Positions 27,080 to 34,125 of a stretch of 64,000 bases of DNA are shown here, in pieces. The notes beneath the pieces are model-generated. The model worked only from the letters and a program-made list of their open reading frames with translations, did no database searches and was not told the origin of the DNA. The stretch is from Coriobacteriia bacterium (lineage in GTDB: Bacteria > Actinomycetota > Coriobacteriia > Anaerosomatales > Anaerosomataceae). The stretch is from assembly GCA_030655755.1 (NCBI GenBank), contig JAUSOQ010000078.1, positions 1 through 64,000 on the forward strand. Reading direction: 5' to 3'. Every line of letters starts with the position of its first letter. Positions within the stretch are counted from its first letter, which is position 1. The translations under genes and the position numbers were made by a program.

Positions 27080-28888
27080 CTAACCGGGAGCCAGACGCGC
27101 CTGGTCGTTCCCGGCAGCCATCGCTTCGATGAGCGCAGCCTCGGCGGTCTCCAGCAGGACCAACGGCTCCTCCCGGGCAGGACTCGCACTGGTCACCCCC
27201 ACCGAGAGCGTCAGGCTCACCTCATGTGTATACCCGTCGCCCTCGACCCGAACGGGTTCCTCGCGAGCTACGTCCTTGAGTTTCTCGGCCACCGCATAAG
27301 CGGCGGTCTTGCCGATGCCGGGCAGCAGCACCGCGAAACGGTCGCCATCGTGTCGGGCAAGCATGTCGGTGGAACGCAGCTGCGTCGCCAATCGTTCGCC
27401 GAGCGCTCGCAGCACCCGGTCACCGACCGCCTCGCCCAGCGAGTCATTCACTTCACCGAAACTGTCGACATCCATCACCACGAGCGACACCGGCGTCTGA
27501 TACCTCGCGTAGCGGGCCATCTCAAGCGCCAGGCGCTCGCCGAAGATACGCACGTTCCACAGTCCGGTCACCGGATCGAGCGTTTCCAGGGTCTCGAGTG
27601 AACTCTCAGCATCACGTAAGCGGCGCCGTTGCAGCGGGAAGCACATCTCCCACGTCGAACCGCCCTGGTGGATCGCAATGGCATGCTCCACACACGTCGA
27701 AAAACCACATGCCCCGCAGTCCAAAGCGTCCTCCCGGGACATGAAACCACCTTCGGCCAGGATCTCATCTATCCGTGACTGCGTCGGTATGGGGACAACG
27801 ACCGGTGTCACCGAGAAGGAGCGCATCGTATCGATGGTCGGCAACACTCCCAGCAGCGCACGCGTGCTCACGTGCGTCTTGCCACTCGCAGCGTTCGCCG
27901 CAGACTCGATGTTGCGCTTCGCGAAAAGCGAGAGTCCGGGACTCACCGCCGGACCATCGATGCATCCCTCACAGTTGAGCATGTCGACGATGGCCGGCGC
28001 GATCTCGCCCGATGACATCGCCCTAAGCAACCGTTCGAGCGCTTCGATACCGCGAACCACATGCACCTCTGTGTCGGTCATGTCTCGGGAGGTCAATGTC
28101 TGCCGAGGAAAGCCATCGGTGAGCGAGATCTCCTTCAGCAGGCCCGAACGCTGTTTGCCGACCATCGCCGCACGTCCGTGCGTGGGTACATCCTCAAGAC
28201 CGTCCAGGAGGCGTTTCAACTCCAGGAAGTCTATGGCCGCATCCACGGCGCCGCCGAACTCGTCACTGATCGCCTCGTCTTTGCGCGCGTAGCACGGACT
28301 GACGTAGACGACAGCGATGTCATCTTTATAGAGCTCCTTGATCAACCGCGCCTGCGCGATGTAGGGAGGCACGACCGGCGCCAAAGCCGGTGCGAACTCG
28401 GGGTAGTAGGTACGCACGAAGTCAGTGACCACCGGGCACGTCGAACGCAGGATGAAAAGCATGTCCGGACGAGCGTGCAGGCGCTCGTACTCTCGCGCCA
28501 CGATCTCCTCACCCAGCAGCGTGCTCTCGACCGCATGGAACCCGAGCAGCTCGAGCGAGCGTTCGATCTGCATGGTCGTGAAAGGATGCAGGGCCGCGGT
28601 GAACTCAGTGGCGAGCAGTGCGACCACAGGCCGGGGACCGCGCAGCAGCTCGACGACGTCGGGTACGTCGTCACGGACAACGTACGCATGATTGCCGCAC
28701 TCGTTGACGCACAGTCCGCATTTCACGCATTTCTCGGTGATGACCTCGGGACGACCGTCGACCATCCGGATCGCGCGAACCGGACAGACATGCACGCAGC
28801 CCAGACAATCACGACATCGCGCCGCGCAATGGATGATCAGCGGATCCCGAAGCGACAGCGACATCACATGCGGTGCATCGGTTCCCAT
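27080..28888 (-). CDS. [FeFe]-hydrogenase-like sensor fused to a degenerate GGDEF domain
   Basis: This is a 602-residue protein. Residues 20-70 form a 2[4Fe-4S] ferredoxin (Cys25/28/31/35 and Cys54/57/60/64). Residues 85-320 form the large-subunit domain of [FeFe] hydrogenase with candidate H-cluster ligands Cys151 (STCP), Cys199 (SPCYARK), Cys306 and Cys309 (NCEGCIDGP). Residues 390-418 hold a four-cysteine loop (CGACGFSTC...C416) typical of sensory HsfB-type proteins. Residues 436-600 form a GGDEF-like domain whose signature reads DGDRF, so diguanylate cyclase activity is doubtful. HsfB-type proteins normally end in kinase or phosphatase modules. Likely role (inference): sensing H2 or redox state. 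An ATG at 28864 is an alternative start. Confidence 0.85.
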   Translation of the reverse strand: MGTDAPHVMSLSLRDPLIIHCAARCRDCLGCVHVCPVRAIRMVDGRPEVITEKCVKCGLCVNECGNHAYVVRDDVPDVVELLRGPRPVVALLATEFTAALHPFTTMQIERSLELLGFHAVESTLLGEEIVAREYERLHARPDMLFILRSTCPVVTDFVRTYYPEFAPALAPVVPPYIAQARLIKELYKDDIAVVYVSPCYARKDEAISDEFGGAVDAAIDFLELKRLLDGLEDVPTHGRAAMVGKQRSGLLKEISLTDGFPRQTLTSRDMTDTEVHVVRGIEALERLLRAMSSGEIAPAIVDMLNCEGCIDGPAVSPGLSLFAKRNIESAANAASGKTHVSTRALLGVLPTIDTMRSFSVTPVVVPIPTQSRIDEILAEGGFMSREDALDCGACGFSTCVEHAIAIHQGGSTWEMCFPLQRRRLRDAESSLETLETLDPVTGLWNVRIFGERLALEMARYARYQTPVSLVVMDVDSFGEVNDSLGEAVGDRVLRALGERLATQLRSTDMLARHDGDRFAVLLPGIGKTAAYAVAEKLKDVAREEPVRVEGDGYTHEVSLTLSVGVTSASPAREEPLVLLETAEAALIEAMAAGNDQARLAPG

Positions 28889-28897
28889 CGTCCCCCC

Positions 28898-29458
28898 TTA
28901 GGAGTCCTCAGCTAGTCGGCTGAAGCCGAGTCTCTTCAGACCAGCGTACAACGGCAGACCCACACCATAGATAACGACCGCCTCTCCGATCCCGACAGCC
29001 GCGACACCGAGCAAGTACATGCTGAGCCAGTGCCCTTCGAGGTCGATACCCAAGAAGGGAACCTCGTAAAGGCCGAAGCCCTTCAGCAGTATCGGCAGAT
29101 ACGCCGGCACGATGAGAGCATTAGCGATGACCGGCCCCGCGAGCGCGAGCAGCGGGCGCTTGCGCATCCGCCACATCCACGCGGCGCCGAGCAACGAGCC
29201 GAGCGAACCGAACACCACGTCCAGCAGCGCCAGCGGACCGACCTGCGTGAACATGAACGCGTTCGCCAGAAGCGTCCCGACGGCCAACCCGGGAATGCCC
29301 GCAGGAGTGAAGAGCGCGACCACCGTGACAGCCTCGCTGACACGGAATTGCACGAGCCCCCATCCTAACTGACTCGGAAGCTGCAAGACGAGGAGTGTGA
29401 GAGCGGCATAAACGGCGGCGATGACGCCCGCCTGGGCGATGTAGCGCGTGCGTGACAT
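28898..29458 (-). CDS. QueT-family transporter (ECF-type substrate-binding subunit)
   Basis: This 186-residue protein has six hydrophobic helices and the family-typical stretch LGWGLVQFRVSEAVTV in its first third, followed by GIPGLAVGTLLAN. QueT proteins are predicted S components that take up queuosine precursors with a shared ECF module, which is not in the window. The ATG at 29458 has AAGGAG 5 nt upstream, located inside the end of the kinase gene. I see no preQ1 riboswitch, which fits its place inside an operon. Confidence 0.8.
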   Translation of the reverse strand: MSRTRYIAQAGVIAAVYAALTLLVLQLPSQLGWGLVQFRVSEAVTVVALFTPAGIPGLAVGTLLANAFMFTQVGPLALLDVVFGSLGSLLGAAWMWRMRKRPLLALAGPVIANALIVPAYLPILLKGFGLYEVPFLGIDLEGHWLSMYLLGVAAVGIGEAVVIYGVGLPLYAGLKRLGFSRLAEDS

Positions 29459-29460
29459 GT

Positions 29461-30960
29461 TCACTCCTTGATACGGGTGCGTGGCAGTTCGATGTGGAAC
29501 GTCGTACCCACTCCAACACGACTCGAGACCGTGATCGAGCCTTGGCTCATGTCAACGATATGCTTTGCTATCGCGAGACCCAGACCGAACCCACCGGTGT
29601 CTTTGGAACGGGATGCATCACTGCGATAGAAGCGTTCGAACACGTTCGGCAGATCCTTCTCGGGAATGCCGATGCCCGTGTCCTTGATCTCAACGCTCGC
29701 ACGGTCCCGCCGCTTGTGTGTCTCGACAACGATGCTACCGCCGGCCGGCGTGTACTTGCCGGCGTTGTCCAGCAAGATGCCGAGAAGCTCCTCGATGCGA
29801 TCCGGATCACCAACGACCCACAACGGTCCCTCATCAGGACCGGTGAACTCCAGGCCTTTGCCGATGTAACGTGTTGCCGCGGTCGCAAGCGCCTCGCGAC
29901 TGAGCGCATTGATGTCGTAGCGGACATGTCGGTACTCGAGCATCTCTTCACTACGGATCATCGACAGGAGATCGCTGCAGAGTTTCGCCATCCGGCGGGA
30001 CTCACGGTCTATGGCGGCCACCGCCTCGTCACGTGTGGTCGGGTCTTCAGAACCCCAGTCGCGCAGGATGTTGACGTAGCCCCGTATACCGGCGACCGGT
30101 GTCGCCAACTCATGCGAAGCATCAGCCACGAACCGTGTCTGTGCCTCCGCTCGAAGCCTGAGACGGTCCATCAGGTTGTTGAGCGAGCGCGCGAGTTCGG
30201 TGATCTCATGCTCGCCCTCCTCGGGCAGACTGATATCGAGTTGACCAGCGTCGATCGAATCGGCCGCCATACGGACATTGTCCACGAGCGAGAGCACCCA
30301 ACTCATGATGATCTGCATCATGAGGATAGCAACGAGCAGCGCGAAGGCGGCGGCGATGAACATGGGCGCCCGGGCCGAGTCAAGGATCGCTTCTTCTTTG
30401 TCTGGAGTGTAGACCACATCCAGCACACCCTGTGTCCGGTCCGGGAGTATGAGCGGCACGTGGACGACATACGTGCCGAGGTCAGCGCTGGTGAACATCC
30501 CGGTGATCGCACCCGTCGAACCCGGGCCGGACTGTATGGGCTGCTGGCGCTCGATCGCAAGCCTTCGCGGTACCTCTAGCTCGCTTACGCCCGCCTTATC
30601 GCTGTACCACACAAGCCGCAGCACGCCGCCCTCGTCTTCCAAGTAGAGGGCGTACGCACCTTCCTCTGCACCTCCGGAGGCCAGAATGTCAGGGATCGCG
30701 CGCAGAAGCTGGCGTTCAGCTTCATGTTCCCGCTCGACGCCTTCGAGGCCCTTGGCTGCGGCGTCGAGCTTGACGCTGGTGGTGGTGCGCGCGATCGAAC
30801 GCGAGGCTATCTGGGTAAGCCGCCACGTCGTGTCCTGCGCGGACCGCGACATGCCGTCTGCAACGAAGAAGTACGTGGCAAGCGTGACGCTACTGACGAG
30901 GAGGAGCGAGAAGACGCCCGCCAGGTAGAGGACACGCGCGCGGATCGAAGAGAAGCGCAT
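29461..30960 (-). CDS. Membrane sensor histidine kinase (HAMP-HisKA-HATPase)
   Basis: This 499-residue protein has a transmembrane helix at about 10-34, an extracytoplasmic sensor region of about 165 residues, a second helix at about 202-226 and HAMP (230-282). HisKA follows with the phospho-accepting His in FVADASHELATPVAGIRG, then HATPase with N box (LLDNAGKYT), DTGIGIPE and GFGLGLAIAKHI. It forms a canonical pair with the OmpR-type regulator, whose stop directly precedes its ATG. The signal is unknown. Sequence resembles PhoR/MprB-like kinases of Gram-positives. Confidence 0.93.
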   Translation of the reverse strand: MRFSSIRARVLYLAGVFSLLLVSSVTLATYFFVADGMSRSAQDTTWRLTQIASRSIARTTTSVKLDAAAKGLEGVEREHEAERQLLRAIPDILASGGAEEGAYALYLEDEGGVLRLVWYSDKAGVSELEVPRRLAIERQQPIQSGPGSTGAITGMFTSADLGTYVVHVPLILPDRTQGVLDVVYTPDKEEAILDSARAPMFIAAAFALLVAILMMQIIMSWVLSLVDNVRMAADSIDAGQLDISLPEEGEHEITELARSLNNLMDRLRLRAEAQTRFVADASHELATPVAGIRGYVNILRDWGSEDPTTRDEAVAAIDRESRRMAKLCSDLLSMIRSEEMLEYRHVRYDINALSREALATAATRYIGKGLEFTGPDEGPLWVVGDPDRIEELLGILLDNAGKYTPAGGSIVVETHKRRDRASVEIKDTGIGIPEKDLPNVFERFYRSDASRSKDTGGFGLGLAIAKHIVDMSQGSITVSSRVGVGTTFHIELPRTRIKE

Positions 30961-31641
30961 CTATCCCCTCGCGAAGAAGTATCCGACTCCTCGGATCGTC
31001 TGGATGATCTTGTTGTCGCGATCGCCGATCTTGTTACGCAGGTGGCAGATGAAGACCTCGATGACGTTGCTGTCAGTGGTGTGCTGACCACCCCAGACGG
31101 CCTCAAGGATCTCATCACGGGAGATCACCCGACCGGCGTTCTGCACGATGTAGCACAGAAGATCGAACTCCTTGGCGGTGAGGTCGAGCACCCGACCCTC
31201 GAGCGTCGCCTCGCGCTTGTCGATGTCGATGCGTACGCCCGAAGCCTCGTAGGGTGCACTCGGCCCGGCAGCCTTGGCGCGCTTGAGCAGCGCACGCACA
31301 CGCGACAGCAGTTCAGGTATCTCGAAGGGCTTGCGCAGATAGTCGTCGGCGCCTGCCTCGAAACCAGAGACGACATCGTGGGTCTCCGCACGAGCAGTGA
31401 GCATCAAGATCGGCACATCGGAGCCGCGCTTGCGAATGTGCTTCGCAACGTCGATGCCATCGATCCCGGGGAGCATGAGATCCAAGATGACGAGATCCAC
31501 CTCATTGCCGTTCATAAGGTCGATCGCCGCAGGTCCGTCGCCCGCCCTCAGCACGCCGTATCCCTCGTGCTCAAGTTCCAGCTCGATGAAGCGGGCAATC
31601 GTGGCGTCGTCCTCGACAATGAGAACACTGGGTTCCGTCAT
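30961..31641 (-). CDS. OmpR/PhoB-family response regulator
   Basis: This 226-residue protein has a receiver domain (IVEDDATIARFIELE, Asp in LVILDLMLPGIDG, Lys in DYLRKPFE) and a winged-helix output domain (LTAKEFDLLCYIVQNAGRV, SNVIEVFICHLRNKIG, IQTIRGVGYFF). It controls transcription in response to the adjacent kinase. Start ATG 31641 is chosen; a GTG 6 nt earlier is closer to the GGGGAG site and cannot be excluded. The 85-nt gap upstream to asd should hold the promoter. Confidence 0.93.
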   Translation of the reverse strand: MTEPSVLIVEDDATIARFIELELEHEGYGVLRAGDGPAAIDLMNGNEVDLVILDLMLPGIDGIDVAKHIRKRGSDVPILMLTARAETHDVVSGFEAGADDYLRKPFEIPELLSRVRALLKRAKAAGPSAPYEASGVRIDIDKREATLEGRVLDLTAKEFDLLCYIVQNAGRVISRDEILEAVWGGQHTTDSNVIEVFICHLRNKIGDRDNKIIQTIRGVGYFFARG

Positions 31642-31726
31642 GGTCACACAGCTCCCCTCAGAGAATGCCTCTTTGCAGAGACAGAACGCTCCAAATCGTC
31701 GTCCGTTGCGGCCTCGTTCCTTAATA

Positions 31727-32752
31727 TTAACGCGCCAGCAGTGCTTCGGCTATCTGAACGGCGTTGAGCGCAGCGCCTTTTCGAAGTTGATCCGCGACTA
31801 TCCATAGAGCAAGACCGTACGGCACGCTCTCATCCGTGCGCAAACGGCCCACGTAGACGTCGTCGCTGCCCTCGAGCAGCGCCGGCATGGGATAGCTGAG
31901 TGACACCGGGTCGTCAGTGACGATGATACCGGGGGCGGTCTGAAGAACGGCACGTGCCTTCGCCACGGTCACATCACTATCGAACTCGATGTTGAGAGAC
32001 TCAGAGTGACAACGAAGCACCGGGACGCGGACGCACGTTGCGGCGATCTCGATCTCGGGTGCGTGCATGATCTTCTTCGTCTCGACGACCATCTTCCACT
32101 CTTCTTTGGTGGACCCGTCATTGAGGAAGACGTCGATCTGCGGGATGCAGTTGAAGGCGATCCTGTGTGTGAACGCGCTAGGCACGAGTTCGCGACCCTG
32201 CAGGAAGTCACGTGATTGATCGTAGAGTTCGTCCATCGCCGCCTGGCCTGCACCGCTCGCCGCCTGATAGGTGGAGACCACCACACGACGGATGGGTGAG
32301 AGCTCGTGCAAAGGACCGAGAACGACAACCATCTGAATGGTCGAGCAGTTCGGATTGGCGATGATACCCGAGTGCCACTTCAGGTCGCCCGCGTTCACCT
32401 CGGGCACCACGAGTGGTACGTCGTCGTCCATTCGGAAGGCAGAGGAGTTATCGATGACCACGCACCCCGCAGCCACGGCAACAGGCGCCATCGCCTTGCT
32501 CACTGCGGCTCCTGCCGAGAAGAGCGCGATGTCGACGCCATCGAGTGACGTCTCGGTCATCTCCTCGACGATCAGTTCACCACCCGCGAACGGCAAGCGC
32601 TTACCGGCCGAACGCGAAGAGGCAAGCGCGATCACTCTGGACGCCGGGAAGTCCCGCTCCTCGAGTGTCTTCAGCATCTCGATACCGACAGCGCCGGTCG
32701 CGCCCGCTACCGCGACGACGGGATGTTCGGGTAAGACCTTGTCCCAAGCCAT
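31727..32752 (-). CDS. asd: Aspartate-semialdehyde dehydrogenase
   Basis: This 341-residue protein has the NADP-binding GATGAVGIEML, the active-site SNPNCSTIQM (catalytic Cys near 131) and the downstream acceptor motif AFNCIPQID. It converts aspartyl phosphate to the semialdehyde for lysine, diaminopimelate, threonine and methionine synthesis. Its ATG shares a base with the lysC stop (TGATG), so consecutive pathway enzymes are translationally coupled. It ends in an AT-rich palindrome (TTAATATTAA). Confidence 0.95.
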   Translation of the reverse strand: MAWDKVLPEHPVVAVAGATGAVGIEMLKTLEERDFPASRVIALASSRSAGKRLPFAGGELIVEEMTETSLDGVDIALFSAGAAVSKAMAPVAVAAGCVVIDNSSAFRMDDDVPLVVPEVNAGDLKWHSGIIANPNCSTIQMVVVLGPLHELSPIRRVVVSTYQAASGAGQAAMDELYDQSRDFLQGRELVPSAFTHRIAFNCIPQIDVFLNDGSTKEEWKMVVETKKIMHAPEIEIAATCVRVPVLRCHSESLNIEFDSDVTVAKARAVLQTAPGIIVTDDPVSLSYPMPALLEGSDDVYVGRLRTDESVPYGLALWIVADQLRKGAALNAVQIAEALLAR

Positions 32753-34011
32753 CAGTTGCCACCTCCGGTAGTGGGGGCCGTCTCGACATACACCTCATGC
32801 TCGGCGAGGCCGAAGGTCTCGTGCAGAGCGCGCACTGCCTGCTCGGCCTGCTCGCCGGAGATCACGCACGAAACGCGGATGGAAGACGTCGAGATCATGT
32901 CGATATTGACTCCTGCCTCGGCCAACGCGGTGAACATCTGCGCGGCGACACCGGGATGCGTCTTCATTCCGGCGCCAACGAGGGAGACCTTCGCGATCGA
33001 CTCATCCACCGACCATGTGCGCGCGCCAAGGTGGGCCACCATCGTCTCAACGGTCCGCTTGGCACGCACAAGGTCCTCTTTTGGGATCGTGAAGGAGATG
33101 TCGGTGCTCCCCTCCTCGGACACGTTCTGTACGATCATGTCGACGTTGCAGTTCGCCTCAGCCAACGCCGAGAAGACCTGTGACGCGACGCCAGGCTGGT
33201 CCGGAACGTCACGGATGGTGATCTTGGCCTCGGAGGTGTCGTGCGTGACACCGGAGATGATAGCTTGCTCCATTGAAGCGTCAGCCTCCTTGACGATAGT
33301 TCCCGGAAGGTCATTGAAGCTCGAACGAACATGCATGACGACCCCGTGGTTGCGGCCGAACTCCACCGAGCGGAGCTGAAGTACCCGCGCTCCGGTAGCG
33401 GCCATCTCAAGCATCTCTTCGTAAGAGATGACGTCGATCTTACGCGCGTCCGCCACCACCCGCGGATCGGCCGTGAACACGCCGTCGACGTCCGTGTATA
33501 TCTCGCAGACATCGGCCGAGATGCCGGCGGCTATGGCAACAGCCGTCGTGTCTGAACCACCGCGGCCGAGTGTGGTGATCTGTCCTTCGGGCGTACTGCC
33601 CTGGAAGCCTGCGACGATGACGATGCGACCCTCCGCGAGCGCGTCTTTGACGCAGTCGGCCCGGACCTCTTGGATGCGCGCCTTCGTGTGGCCGGCGTCG
33701 GTCACGATACCTACCTGCGCGCCCGTGAACGAGATCGCTTCGTGACCGAGCGCGTGGATCGCCATGGCGAGCAGCGCGATGGTGACCTGCTCACCCGTGG
33801 CAAGCAACATGTCCATCTCGCGCTCGGGGGGTGCCGGATTCACGGCCCGGGCGAGCAAGAGCAGCTCATCGGTGACATCACCCATGGCCGAGACGACCGC
33901 AACACACTCGTTGCCGGCGATATGTGTGGCGACGATCCGCTCGGCCACAGCGCGAATGCGTTCGGTCGTGCCGACCGAGGTGCCGCCGAACTTCTGAACG
34001 ATGAGGGCCAT
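32752..34011 (-). CDS. lysC: Aspartate kinase
   Basis: This 419-residue protein has the N-terminal kinase motif MALIVQKFGGTSVG, the conserved FQGSTPEGQITTLGRGGSDTTAVA, and two ACT domains at the C-terminus (VPDQPGVASQVFSALAEAN; GAGMKTHPGVAAQMFTALAEAG). ACT domains give feedback control by lysine or threonine in this family. The ATG at 34011 has AAGGAA upstream; the frame to 34029 begins at a GTG without support. The leader of about 60 nt is too short for a lysine riboswitch. Confidence 0.95.
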   Translation of the reverse strand: MALIVQKFGGTSVGTTERIRAVAERIVATHIAGNECVAVVSAMGDVTDELLLLARAVNPAPPEREMDMLLATGEQVTIALLAMAIHALGHEAISFTGAQVGIVTDAGHTKARIQEVRADCVKDALAEGRIVIVAGFQGSTPEGQITTLGRGGSDTTAVAIAAGISADVCEIYTDVDGVFTADPRVVADARKIDVISYEEMLEMAATGARVLQLRSVEFGRNHGVVMHVRSSFNDLPGTIVKEADASMEQAIISGVTHDTSEAKITIRDVPDQPGVASQVFSALAEANCNVDMIVQNVSEEGSTDISFTIPKEDLVRAKRTVETMVAHLGARTWSVDESIAKVSLVGAGMKTHPGVAAQMFTALAEAGVNIDMISTSSIRVSCVISGEQAEQAVRALHETFGLAEHEVYVETAPTTGGGN

Positions 34012-34076
34012 GTTTCCTTCCCAACCCACCAGCGGTTCGCCGCAGGTGCACCGTGCAGGTCACGAGATCGGGAGAT

Positions 34077-34082
34077 AGTGTA
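34077..34082 (-). promoter_or_regulatory. Possible -10 box for the lysC-asd operon
   Basis: Read on the minus strand this is TACACT, preceded by a TGCTGG element resembling an extended -10. A start near 34070 would leave a leader of about 59 nt. No good -35 is visible. Confidence 0.35.
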
Positions 34083-34125
34083 CCAGCATTCTTCGTGCAG
34101 GTGGCGAGAGCAAGCGGCACGTTCG

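Noticed and set aside
28889-29470. preQ1 riboswitch for the QueT-like gene
   Set aside because: The gene's RBS lies inside the upstream kinase gene, leaving no leader for a riboswitch.
29452-30579. 375-codon plus-strand frame
   Set aside because: Antisense to the HAMP histidine kinase, which has clear kinase motifs; no RBS for the plus frame.
31721-31730. TTAATATTAA palindrome as an operator
   Set aside because: It overlaps the asd stop codon, is short and AT-only; chance is sufficient.
34012-34076. Lysine riboswitch before lysC
   Set aside because: The space between the likely promoter and the ATG is about 60 nt, far too short, and no conserved core is visible.
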